Part shown: positions 19,596 through 27,898 of the stretch, piece by piece
Position numbering within the stretch: the first letter of the stretch is position 1
Layout: every line of letters begins with the position of its first letter
Source: Scybalousia_A sp963540815
GTDB taxonomy: Bacteria > Bacteroidota > Bacteroidia > Bacteroidales > P3
DNA: 64,000 nt
Reading direction: 5' to 3'
Assembly: GCA_963540815.1 (NCBI GenBank)
Contig: CAUTQY010000006.1
Coordinates: forward strand, 19,376-83,375
Made by a program: the position numbers and the translations under genes
Notes under the pieces: generated by a model
What the model saw: the letters and a program-made list of their open reading frames with translations, nothing else
Databases searched by the model: none
Told to the model about the DNA's origin: nothing

Positions 19596-22325
19596 TTATT
19601 TCATTTCCAGCCAGTTTTTGCCTATTCCGCAATCTGCTATAACGGGTACGTTCTCCAAAGGCAAAGACTCTTGCATAAGGCTAACTACCAATTCTTTCAT
19701 TGTTTCCAACTCTTGCTCGGGAACATCAAATATAAGTTCATCGTGTATTTGTACCAAGAGTTTGCTCTGCATTTTTCTCTTTTGCAATTCCTTATAAATA
19801 TTAACCATTGCTATCTTTATCATATCCGCACTTGTCCCTTGTATTGTCATGTTTACGGCGTTTCTGTTATCAAAATTTCTAAGATTGACATTAGCCGAAT
19901 TTATGTTTCGCAAATATCTTCTTCTACCTAAAACCGTTTGTGCATAACCTTTCTCTTGTGCAAAGGCTATCCTATTTTTTATAAATTCCTCAACTTTGGG
20001 GTAGGCCAAAAAATATTCATTAATAAGATTTTGTGCCTCCGTTCTGCTAACGGAAAGATTTTCCGATAAACCAAATGCCGAAATTCCATATATTATTCCA
20101 AAATTCACACTTTTGGCAGAGGAACGCATTTGTTTGCTGACCTCCTTTTCCTCAACATGATAAATTTTAGCCGCGGTAGATAGGTGAATATCTTTGCCTT
20201 CACGGAAGTCTTTGCACAAATTATAGTCTTGTGACAAAGAGGCTATTATCCTTAGTTCTATTTGAGAATAGTCTGCCGAAAGCAAATAATGCCCTTCTTT
20301 GTTTGGCACAAAGGCACGTCTTATCTCCTTACCCATTTCGGAGCGTATGGGAATGTTTTGCAAATTGGGATTAGCCGAGGAGAGTCTTCCCGTAGCCGTT
20401 ACGGCTTGGTTGAATGTGGTGTGTATTCTTCCCGTATTTTTATTTATAAGAAGTGGTAGGGCATCCACATAAGTATTTTTTAGTTTTGAAAGTTTTCTCC
20501 ACTCCAAAATAAGCGGTACTATGGGATGGTAGGCTGAAAGTTTTTCCAACACTTCCTCTGAGGTTGAGTAGTGTTTGGTTTTGGTTTTCTTTGTTTTCCG
20601 TCCTTCTGTGATATTAAGTTTTTCAAACAAAACGTGTCCGAGTTGTATGGGAGAGGCAATATTAAATTCTTCTTTGGAATATTCGAATATTTGTTTTTCC
20701 AAAATATCTTTTTCCTTCTGCAAAAACATTGAATATCTTTGTAGTGCTTTTGTATCCAAACATATTCCTTCTTTTTCCATAGATAAAAGAACGTCACTCA
20801 AAGGCATCTCTATCTTATAAAAAAGATTTTCCAAATTATCCTGTTTCATCCTCTCCTTAAAAATAGGCATAAGTTGAAAAGAGACATCAGCTCTTTGACA
20901 AAGAAAATCTTTCTCATTCAAAGGCGTATCTTTTTGTTTTTCCATCATAACGTATTCCAAATAAATCAGAGCCAAATCCTCCAATTTACTCCTTTCTTCC
21001 GACGCTATCAGATAGTGAGACAATAAGACATCAAAGTTGTTACCTCGCGTTGTTATACCTTCATTAGTCAGTATATGATTTTGTAGTTTTATATCATAAC
21101 AAATTTTTGTTATACTCTCATCTTGTAAAATATCCTTTATCTTTTTGTCTAAGGCTATGTCCGTATGCCAAACATAATAATATGCTTTTGCCCTCTCAGT
21201 ACAAAGAGCAATACTTTTGATTTTACCCTCCATCCCCGCAGTATCGGGTTCTATTGCAAAGGCAAACTCGTGTTTATTCTTTATTTCCTCAAAAATATTA
21301 GTAAAGTTATCATTAAGAAAAACGTAGGAGAGTTCCCTGTTCAATATGTCGTTGTCTAAGGCGGAATTGTCAAAAATACTTGTTTGTAATATGGGTAGAG
21401 TATCGGTTGTTTCAAACAATGTATTTTTTTGTTCGCTTTGCTTTTCCTTGTAAATAGAAAAAAAACGACTCCCCGCTTTTCTAAATTCCAACTCGTCAAA
21501 CAATTTTTTGCATTCCGTAAAGTTAGGACTTTTCATTTCAAATTCCTGCTCAATAAACTCTATGGGAACATTCAAATCTATTGTTGCCAATTTTTTGCTT
21601 AATAAGGCTTGTTGTTTATTTTCCTCTATAGCCTTTCTTACACTCGGAACGGTTATTTTATCCGTATTCGCAAGTATTTCTTCTATACTATCAAATTTTT
21701 GCAAAAGTGCTTTGGCTTTCTTTTCTCCTATTCCTTTTACACCGGGTATGTTATCCGAAGAGTCTCCCCAAAGACCAAGTATATCTATTACCTGTTTGGT
21801 ATTTTTTATTTCAAATTTTTCCAATACTTCTTTTTCCCCGAGTATTTGCTCCGGTTGTTGTCTATAAGGAAGTTTCAGTATAAAAATATTCTCCTCAACA
21901 AGTTGAGCATAATCCTTGTCCGGAGTAATCATATATACCTTGTAACCCTTTTTTTTTGCTTTCTTTGCCAAAGTACCTATAATATCATCCGCCTCATATC
22001 CTTCTACTCCCATGGTTTTAATATTCATAGCCTTCAACAAAGATTGTATGTATGGAATGTTGGATAATATCTCCTCGGGAGCGGCTTGTCTGTTGGATTT
22101 ATAATCGGCATACTCTTGTTTTCTGAATGTATCGGAGGAGATATCAAAACATACACACATCGCATAAGGATTATGCTTCTGAATAACATCCATTAGTGTA
22201 TTAAAAAAACCGAGAGAAGCGGAAGTATTAACTCCTTTGGAGTTTATTACCGGATTTTTAAAAGCATAATAAGAGCGAAATATTAACGCCATTGCGTCTA
22301 TTAGATATATATTTTTTTCTTGCAT
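19596..22325 (-). CDS. polA: DNA polymerase I
   Basis: A 909-residue enzyme for Okazaki fragment maturation and repair. The 5'-3' exonuclease domain (1-290) begins IYLIDAMALIFRSYYAF and keeps the acidic cluster (GVEGYEADDIIGT, DKDYAQL, GDSSDNIPGVKGIGEKKA). The polymerase domain has motif A (LSADYSQIELRI), motif B (RSSAKSVNFGIIYG) and motif C (QIHDELIFDV). The middle 3'-5' exonuclease region is present in size but lacks most catalytic acids: FAFAIEP replaces the usual FDTET, KLQ stands where KYD is expected, and QRADV replaces EDADV. Proofreading is therefore probably lost, as in Taq polymerase. Confidence 0.96.
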   Translation of the reverse strand: MQEKNIYLIDAMALIFRSYYAFKNPVINSKGVNTSASLGFFNTLMDVIQKHNPYAMCVCFDISSDTFRKQEYADYKSNRQAAPEEILSNIPYIQSLLKAMNIKTMGVEGYEADDIIGTLAKKAKKKGYKVYMITPDKDYAQLVEENIFILKLPYRQQPEQILGEKEVLEKFEIKNTKQVIDILGLWGDSSDNIPGVKGIGEKKAKALLQKFDSIEEILANTDKITVPSVRKAIEENKQQALLSKKLATIDLNVPIEFIEQEFEMKSPNFTECKKLFDELEFRKAGSRFFSIYKEKQSEQKNTLFETTDTLPILQTSIFDNSALDNDILNRELSYVFLNDNFTNIFEEIKNKHEFAFAIEPDTAGMEGKIKSIALCTERAKAYYYVWHTDIALDKKIKDILQDESITKICYDIKLQNHILTNEGITTRGNNFDVLLSHYLIASEERSKLEDLALIYLEYVMMEKQKDTPLNEKDFLCQRADVSFQLMPIFKERMKQDNLENLFYKIEMPLSDVLLSMEKEGICLDTKALQRYSMFLQKEKDILEKQIFEYSKEEFNIASPIQLGHVLFEKLNITEGRKTKKTKTKHYSTSEEVLEKLSAYHPIVPLILEWRKLSKLKNTYVDALPLLINKNTGRIHTTFNQAVTATGRLSSANPNLQNIPIRSEMGKEIRRAFVPNKEGHYLLSADYSQIELRIIASLSQDYNLCKDFREGKDIHLSTAAKIYHVEEKEVSKQMRSSAKSVNFGIIYGISAFGLSENLSVSRTEAQNLINEYFLAYPKVEEFIKNRIAFAQEKGYAQTVLGRRRYLRNINSANVNLRNFDNRNAVNMTIQGTSADMIKIAMVNIYKELQKRKMQSKLLVQIHDELIFDVPEQELETMKELVVSLMQESLPLENVPVIADCGIGKNWLEMK

Positions 22326-22338
22326 ATCAAATCAAAAA

Positions 22339-23928
22339 TTAAGGTAGATAATATTTTCTTATCTCTTTATCGTCAAAAATCAGGAGAGAATAGAACAAGC
22401 AAAAGAAAATCTCCCCTGCCATCATTTGCAAACAGCTTTCGCTAAACATATAACAAATAAAAACCATACAAAAAGTCGTACAATATTTATTTTGCCATAG
22501 TTTTAGTTTTATAAAAGGATACAGAGTTGCAAAAATAAAAAACAACAGTCCAACCACCCCAAATTTTACCGTTATATAAACAAGTTGATTGTGTGGGTCG
22601 GCTTTTATTATTTGAGATAAAGAAGGGTAATCTTTGGAAAGTTGCACCCTTAAATCTTCGGAAGCATCTGCCGTGCCGGTGCCAAACAAAGGGTACCGTT
22701 TTATAATATTGAAAGCACTGTTTGTCATAGCCATTCTTTGAATCAAGGACTTATAATTCACTTCTTTTGCGTGGTGAAATCTTTCTATTTCGTGGAAAGT
22801 TTGATATAGTCTGGGGCGCAAAGAAAATCTTTCCGTATAAACAACGTTTGCTATTCCCTTATATATATTATCCAAATCTTCTTTGGAAAGTTGCCTTACG
22901 CTTTCGGCATCCTTATGTAAGCCTTTGGAGTTAAGGTATCTATACACAATGTTTTTAAAACTATGAACGGTGTCAAAACTTTTTTCGTAAAGAGATTTGC
23001 CTGTAAGTTTTTGCCATTCCGTTTCCACTTCCTTTTTGCATACATAATTATTTACAAAATATCCGTTTTCTATAAATTTGTCGTCTGTACTTGTGTAAAA
23101 GTTACCCTCTTTGGTTTTTAAAACCCAGTTTTTGATAACTTTTTCCTTTGGAATAAAATAATTATTATACTCTATGTATATCCACCCGCACAAAGCCAAA
23201 AGAATAACAACTTTGGATACAAATAAAATTGTATTTAATCTATTCCTTCGTTTCACAAACAGATAAGTAATGTATATTGACACAAATATTATACAAGCCA
23301 ACAAACCGCTTATCATTTGCACTATAACCAAAAAAGCTATTTGCCATATTATTATAGGTATGATTATCTTTTTGTGCTTTCCGATATAATATGTATATAC
23401 CATAAGCAAACATGTAGAAAAAGCTATATTTATCGCAAAAGCTATGTGTCGCGTGCCTGTTACTATATGCCGTGTATCAGTATAATTGTTTGTTATATAA
23501 TTAAAAAATCCGATTATTGTACCAAGCAGGCAAAAAAATAGGTATGAGAGTATGATGAACTTTAATACGTTTTTTTTTATTGGCGAGTGCAGAAATACAA
23601 ACAAAGGTATAATCAAAAAACTGACAGAATGAAATAAGACAGTTATGGCCTCCGTTTTATTTTCGCTCCATATGGTCCCAACAATATTTAGTAAAAACAA
23701 ACAAGCTATACAAAGCAAAAAAAATCTTTTTTGTTTGGTGTCAACTATTTGTTTTTTCCAAAGAATAAAATTCAATATTATACCGGCGACAATAAAACCT
23801 TTGCCAACGCTTGCAACAAAAGGAGAACAAAACATTCCAAACAATAATACTATTGTGCTTGTAACAAACCACCAATCTCTAAATGTGAAATTAGAAAAAA
23901 AAACTTTGGGAATATTATGGTAGTTCAT
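22339..23928 (-). CDS. O-antigen ligase/Wzy-like polytopic membrane protein
   Basis: Best start is the ATG at 23928 (MNYHNIPKVFF), giving 529 residues; the frame opens 7 codons earlier. About ten hydrophobic segments flank a large periplasmic loop (roughly residues 255-410) rich in charged residues. A Wzy_C-like segment follows: NIIKRYPLFGTGTADASEDL, then ADPHNQLVYITVKFGVVGL, which resembles the conserved PHNxxL motif of O-antigen ligases (WaaL) and polymerases. It may attach or polymerise a surface glycan. It is 13 bases from polA on the same strand, with no other polysaccharide gene beside it. Ligase versus polymerase cannot be decided. Confidence 0.75.
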   Translation of the reverse strand: MNYHNIPKVFFSNFTFRDWWFVTSTIVLLFGMFCSPFVASVGKGFIVAGIILNFILWKKQIVDTKQKRFFLLCIACLFLLNIVGTIWSENKTEAITVLFHSVSFLIIPLFVFLHSPIKKNVLKFIILSYLFFCLLGTIIGFFNYITNNYTDTRHIVTGTRHIAFAINIAFSTCLLMVYTYYIGKHKKIIIPIIIWQIAFLVIVQMISGLLACIIFVSIYITYLFVKRRNRLNTILFVSKVVILLALCGWIYIEYNNYFIPKEKVIKNWVLKTKEGNFYTSTDDKFIENGYFVNNYVCKKEVETEWQKLTGKSLYEKSFDTVHSFKNIVYRYLNSKGLHKDAESVRQLSKEDLDNIYKGIANVVYTERFSLRPRLYQTFHEIERFHHAKEVNYKSLIQRMAMTNSAFNIIKRYPLFGTGTADASEDLRVQLSKDYPSLSQIIKADPHNQLVYITVKFGVVGLLFFIFATLYPFIKLKLWQNKYCTTFCMVFICYMFSESCLQMMAGEIFFCLFYSLLIFDDKEIRKYYLP

Positions 23929-24210
23929 ATTTGTGTGTTTTCGTAACATTACGAGAAAAACGTTAAAACCTTTGTTTTATTATTATAACTATTATATAGT
24001 TTTTTACATATTCTCCTTATTCTCAATATATTTACCTCGTATGCTATTTTTAGAAAAAAAGGTCAATATTTTTTATCCTCTAACTACTTAGTATTAAATT
24101 ATTTGGAGAAATATTTTTTTATTATTTTTTTCTACAAAAACCTCCCACATTCCCGGGTATTACTACTTTGGCGAATATTAAAATTTTGATAATAAAAAAT
24201 ATTCGTAAAA

Positions 24211-24330
24211 ATGAAAACAACATTACAAATTTTCATAGCACTTTGTTTGATAATAATTTTACTACGTAGGCTTTGGACAAGATATATTGTGCTTTGCCTC
24301 AAAGAAAGTATTTGGATGATGCGACAATAA
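24211..24330 (+). pseudogene. Possible remnant of an exported protein gene
   Basis: A 39-codon frame begins MKTTLQIFIALCLIIILL, a plausible signal peptide, then continues with unrelated-looking sequence to a TAA at 24328. In the next frame the bases after the hydrophobic run read GFGQDILCFASKK, which looks like a normal post-cleavage segment. This suggests a frameshifted gene start whose remainder was replaced by the repeat that begins at about 24331. It could equally be chance. Confidence 0.25.
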
Positions 24331-24680
24331 TAGTTGCCACTTCCGCTCGGGCTCGCAATGACGGAGGCGGGGAGGGTTGTCAAAGAAAGAAAAAGACTGC
24401 CAAGAGAGGAAAAAGTTTTGCCAAAGACAGAAAGGATGTTGCCGAAGGGCTTTTGGATTCTGCCACTCTTTGTTTCGATGGTGAAAAAACCCCCTTTTTT
24501 TGATGAAAAAAGGGGGTTTTTTTGATAACGAATCGCCGTTTGGCAGAATCCAAACAAAGAAAGGCAAAATTCTTATAAGGTATGGCAATACAAATCTGTC
24601 CGGATTGCTTCGCTTTTCGCTCGCAATGACGGACGCTGACAATATGGATAATTAATACGGACTGACACAAAGTTAATCAC
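24331..24680. repeat. Composite dispersed repeat, copy A
   Basis: In plus orientation the order is: a partial TCGGGCTCGCAATGACGGA module (24346-24365), a GAAAAAGTTTTGCC module (24397-24465), a long nested hairpin (24451-24554), a GGCAGAATCC...GGTATGGCAATAC module (24541-24592), a GGATTGCTTCGC...TCGCAATGAC module (24602-24632) and a GACGGAC-CTGAC...TAATTAATAC...CAAAGTT module (24627-24674). Copies of most modules recur at 51315-51660 (opposite orientation) and 61441-61650 (same orientation). It codes for nothing convincing. Confidence 0.85.
24484..24523. terminator. Very strong hairpin inside repeat copy A
   Basis: AAAAAACCCCCTTTTTT pairs perfectly with AAAAAAGGGGGTTTTTT across a loop of a few bases. 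It has the form of a bidirectional intrinsic terminator. It is nested between outer inverted arms TTTGGATTCTGCCA (24452-24465) and TGGCAGAATCCAAA (24541-24554). Confidence 0.7.
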
Positions 24681-24804
24681 AATGTGTAAAAAGGAATGTT
24701 GTGAGGAGATGTCGTACAAATTGTTGTGCTAAAATTTGTAATTTTGTAATAGTAAAGGTAAGGGTATTTTGTTTTTCGTTGAAAGGTTTTTGAAATAATA
24801 TAAG

Positions 24805-24812
24805 TAACTTTG
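24805..24812 (+). promoter_or_regulatory. -7 element for dtd
   Basis: TAACTTTG matches TAnnTTTG and ends 17 bases before the ATG at 24830. The nearest TTG elements are at 12 or 23 bases, so the -33 part is poor. Confidence 0.5.
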
Positions 24813-24829
24813 TATAAAAATTAGACAAG

Positions 24830-25282
24830 ATGAGAGTTGTAATACAAAGAGTTTGTGAGGCAAATGTTAGGGTAGAAACAGAGTCGGTCGCCCAAATAGA
24901 TAGAGGAATGTTGATACTTGTGGCAGTAGAGGATGCTGATACGGAAGCGGATGTGGAATGGTTGTCAAGCAAGATAGTGAATTTGAGAATTTTTGATGAT
25001 GAAAACGGGGTAATGAATAAGAGTATTTTAGAGGTTGGTGGGGATATATTAATTGTCAGTCAATTTACCCTATTTGCTTCTACAAAAAAGGGCAACAGAC
25101 CTTCCTATCTAAAAGCTTCCAAACCCGATTTTTCTTTACCTATGTACGAAAAATTTATGCAAGTCATGGAAAATAAACTCGGCAAAAAAATACTACATGG
25201 TCGTTTCGGTTCTTTGATGAGAGTAAGTCTCGTTAATGACGGACCAACAACTATTATAATTGATACAAAACTGAAAGAATAA
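24830..25282 (+). CDS. dtd: D-aminoacyl-tRNA deacylase
   Basis: A 150-residue cytoplasmic proofreading enzyme that removes D-amino acids (and glycine mischarged on tRNA-Ala) from tRNA. The full family pattern is present: MRVVIQRVCEANVRV at the N-terminus, the SQFTLFAS active-site segment near residue 78, and NRPSYLKASKPD, which carries the Gly/Asn-cisPro chirality check. It closes with GRFGSLMRVSLVNDGPTTI. Length is normal. It is a single-gene unit: a long intergenic repeat lies upstream and a bidirectional hairpin separates it from the convergent gldN. Confidence 0.96.
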   Translation: MRVVIQRVCEANVRVETESVAQIDRGMLILVAVEDADTEADVEWLSSKIVNLRIFDDENGVMNKSILEVGGDILIVSQFTLFASTKKGNRPSYLKASKPDFSLPMYEKFMQVMENKLGKKILHGRFGSLMRVSLVNDGPTTIIIDTKLKE

Positions 25283-25287
25283 ACAAA

Positions 25288-25317
25288 TGCCGAATATGTT
25301 ATTGAACATATTCGGCA
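25288..25317. terminator. Bidirectional terminator between dtd and gldN
   Basis: A perfect 13-base stem: TGCCGAATATGTT (25288-25300) pairs with AACATATTCGGCA (25305-25317) around a 4-base loop. It sits centrally between the convergent stop codons. Confidence 0.75.
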
Positions 25318-25351
25318 TAAAATCAGCCAAAATGTGCTGAAAATATTTCTT

Positions 25352-26224
25352 TTAATACTCCCACATATCTTGTTCCATATCAAACAAAAGTTCTTCTATT
25401 CTTTCCGATTCGTACAAAGCGTCCATACCCGTTAAATAATCAGAAAGTCTTCTCTCGTAAACCGTGGACTCTTTTGTTATATAGGAAGTAAACATACGCT
25501 TTTGGAATATATCGTCATAACTTCTTCTTTCCGCATCGTTCTTTGGGTTATAGACCTCGGTATTAGCCAAAAGTTCTCTAACTTCTGGGTCGTTAAAACG
25601 TATCCAACCTATTTCCATCGGATTGGAAGAAACTACACCTTCTTGCTCTTTTTGCTGATTATAAACAAGAGTAAAACCTATAATCCTTACATCTCTAACG
25701 CTCCTTTGTTTATCTATAAACCAACGTTCTTTTAGTTTAAGGGTTGTAATATCCTCCTCTACCATAGGCGTTGTAACCAAGGAGTCCTCCTCTTGTTCAA
25801 ATCCGTCCATATCAGGTTTAAAAATTTTCACATAGGTGGTATTTCCCATAAGTCCCTTACGTTTTTCCCAATCGTCAACTTCTTGCTTGAATTCATCGTC
25901 ATTATATACCTTTATAGTACCGTTGCTTATGGCTTGGTCTATCATTGTGTACATATTTACCCTGCTTTGCTGTGGGACAATGGGATAATAGAATACTTGA
26001 TTCATCTTTTCCCTAAAATCTATAGTTCTCCATACAGCATGTTCCCAAACAACATCCGCCGCTCTGACATACGGATATACAAAAGGTTTTTTCGCCTTAT
26101 TATTTATGGGTCTGTCATAGAATTGATCCAACTCTTCGGTCTCCGTATCATCCACTATTTGAGCAAATATGTTTCCATTTACAAAAAACAAAGCACTCAA
26201 CATTACAAGAACTATTTTTTTCAT
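25352..26224 (-). CDS. gldN: Type IX secretion/gliding protein GldN (PorN)
   Basis: A 290-residue periplasmic protein with signal peptide MKKIVLVMLSALFFVNGNIFAQ. The conserved GldN opening follows: RPINNKAKKPFVYPYVRAADVVWEHAVWRTIDFREKMNQVFYYP. In known systems GldN/PorN forms a ring with GldK/PorK at the outer membrane and contacts the GldM/PorM shaft. It ends the gldL-gldM-gldN gene series, 34 bases after gldM. The usual gldK and porP neighbours are missing from this locus. Length is slightly below the Flavobacterium homologue. Confidence 0.95.
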   Translation of the reverse strand: MKKIVLVMLSALFFVNGNIFAQIVDDTETEELDQFYDRPINNKAKKPFVYPYVRAADVVWEHAVWRTIDFREKMNQVFYYPIVPQQSRVNMYTMIDQAISNGTIKVYNDDEFKQEVDDWEKRKGLMGNTTYVKIFKPDMDGFEQEEDSLVTTPMVEEDITTLKLKERWFIDKQRSVRDVRIIGFTLVYNQQKEQEGVVSSNPMEIGWIRFNDPEVRELLANTEVYNPKNDAERRSYDDIFQKRMFTSYITKESTVYERRLSDYLTGMDALYESERIEELLFDMEQDMWEY

Positions 26225-26258
26225 AATATTAAATATTTTTAGTTGTTATCAAAAATTT

Positions 26259-27854
26259 CTACTGTATGGTGAATACCATAGTCTGATTACTTGGAGCTCT
26301 TTCTCCATCAGGTCCCTTTACTCTCAACTCCTCTATAACTATTCTGTTTCCTCTTCTGAGCTTTTGTATTTGGTTTATAATCTCAGCCGTAAAGGCATTG
26401 CCCCTACCCTGAATAGGAATACTGCCCTCTCCTCCGGTAATAAAGGATATTTTATAGTTGGTAACAGTATAGGTTACGGGAAAATCAAAACCTGTCATAT
26501 CTACACGAAAACCTCTATTGGCCAACAAGGACTCTTTGGAAACCTTTCCTCCCGAGAAGTTACCTATTTTGACGGTAGGGTCGGGAATACGTTTTATTCT
26601 ATATTCCATAGAGCCGAGATTTCTGGTCTGGTTACCTATTTTTGCAGAAACATTTATATTACATTTACCCTGAGCTTTTACATTTACTATGTAAGAACCG
26701 TTAGTGTGATCCGGTTTGATAGTTGCACCGTTGGAACCTGTAATACTAACCGATAGATCTTTTGAATTTACGCCCGGTGCACCTACGCCCAAAGGATTAT
26801 CAACACCTATGTAAAATACATTCATCTTTGTGGCTGAGATGGTTACACTCGGTGCTGCCACAAAGTATTCTCCTTCGAATTCATAAGGCATTTCACCTGT
26901 TTCTCTCTTTACATAAACAGTACCTTTGTATTTCTGCGGACCCAAAGCACCCGCGCCGAATTTTAACTTCAATGTACCCGAATCTCCTACTATGTTTTGC
27001 CCTCTAACTTCTCCCCTTAATTGAGAACGAGAATCGTATGCCGCAACTATAACGTCTGCTTCATAAGAATCTCCCTGAATAACATAAGTAGACTTAGGAA
27101 TAACTCTGGCTCTAACCATATCAAACTTGAAGTCGTCCGCAGATATGGCAGAGTACAAGCTATTTATAAGGTCGTATTCCGAATTTTCTATTTCCGATTT
27201 AAGTTTATTGATAATGACTATATCGGCAGCAAGTACGGTATGGTAGAAATTATACATTTGCCAATTCAAAGATTGTCCTGCCGCATTTTTGTGCATGGTC
27301 TTCGTATCTATTTGAACTTTTTTTATCTGAGACTTAAATCTATCATCGCAAAGTTTGAGCATCTCGGCTTGGTAATCGTCAATCTTCTTTTTCATCTCAA
27401 AAGCCTTACCCGCACTACCGTCATCCGTACCTCCACAAAAATAGTAGGTAGGGGCATCGTAATTGTCTTTTCTCTGTATGGCGTTAAATCCCTGCTCTTT
27501 CACAAGTTTTTTTATCTCTTCCACCGGTTTGCCATCCGTGTGAGCAATTACATTATATTTTACCTCATCCAAATAGTCTAATATCTTTTTAGTGGCTATT
27601 CTTACCTGTTTAGCCTTTTCCCAGCTTGGTCCTACCTTTCCCTCATTGTTTTCATATGCATTTTCAAACATTTGGTAGGCACTCTCGGTTTTGGAAAGAA
27701 GTAAATTGTTTGTTACTTCCAAACTATCACCTACCGTAATGAATGACTGCAAAATCTCCGCCGATACATTCAGTGCAAGCATAGCAGTATACACCAAATA
27801 CATCATTGTTATCATTCTTTGACGTGGGGTTTCGGGACAATTTGTAGCAGCCAT
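26259..27854 (-). CDS. gldM: Type IX secretion/gliding protein GldM (PorM)
   Basis: A 531-residue protein with one N-terminal membrane helix (MITMMYLVYTAMLALNVSAEIL, about 13-34) preceded by the conserved NCPETPRQR. A helical region then leads to the periplasmic immunoglobulin-like domains D1-D4, visible as beta-rich stretches such as GVDNPLGVGAPGVNSKDLSVSI and the C-terminal TYKISFITGGEGS...GNAFTAEI. GldM dimers form the periplasmic shaft that carries motion or force from the GldL motor to the outer membrane ring. It is located between gldL and gldN in one minus-strand transcript. Confidence 0.96.
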   Translation of the reverse strand: MAATNCPETPRQRMITMMYLVYTAMLALNVSAEILQSFITVGDSLEVTNNLLLSKTESAYQMFENAYENNEGKVGPSWEKAKQVRIATKKILDYLDEVKYNVIAHTDGKPVEEIKKLVKEQGFNAIQRKDNYDAPTYYFCGGTDDGSAGKAFEMKKKIDDYQAEMLKLCDDRFKSQIKKVQIDTKTMHKNAAGQSLNWQMYNFYHTVLAADIVIINKLKSEIENSEYDLINSLYSAISADDFKFDMVRARVIPKSTYVIQGDSYEADVIVAAYDSRSQLRGEVRGQNIVGDSGTLKLKFGAGALGPQKYKGTVYVKRETGEMPYEFEGEYFVAAPSVTISATKMNVFYIGVDNPLGVGAPGVNSKDLSVSITGSNGATIKPDHTNGSYIVNVKAQGKCNINVSAKIGNQTRNLGSMEYRIKRIPDPTVKIGNFSGGKVSKESLLANRGFRVDMTGFDFPVTYTVTNYKISFITGGEGSIPIQGRGNAFTAEIINQIQKLRRGNRIVIEELRVKGPDGERAPSNQTMVFTIQ

Positions 27855-27898
27855 AATTTATTTATTTTTATACAATATCTTTAATTCTTAAATATAAT

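Larger units (their letters stand above)
23929..24829. other. Long intergenic region with repeat copy A
   Basis: About 900 bases between two divergent genes. The first 280 bases are very AT-rich and hold no recognisable gene. A short frame with a signal-peptide-like start lies at 24211, and from about 24331 to 24680 the DNA is visibly richer in G+C and made of dispersed repeat modules and hairpins. The last 150 bases lead to the dtd promoter. Frames of 60-140 codons across the repeat run in several overlapping frames on both strands and are not convincing genes. Confidence 0.85.

Noticed and set aside
24132..24670. Several 60-140-codon frames on both strands in the 24 kb intergenic region
   Set aside because: They run through repeat modules in overlapping frames, and similar peptides would appear wherever the repeat occurs. 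No start signals or domains support them.
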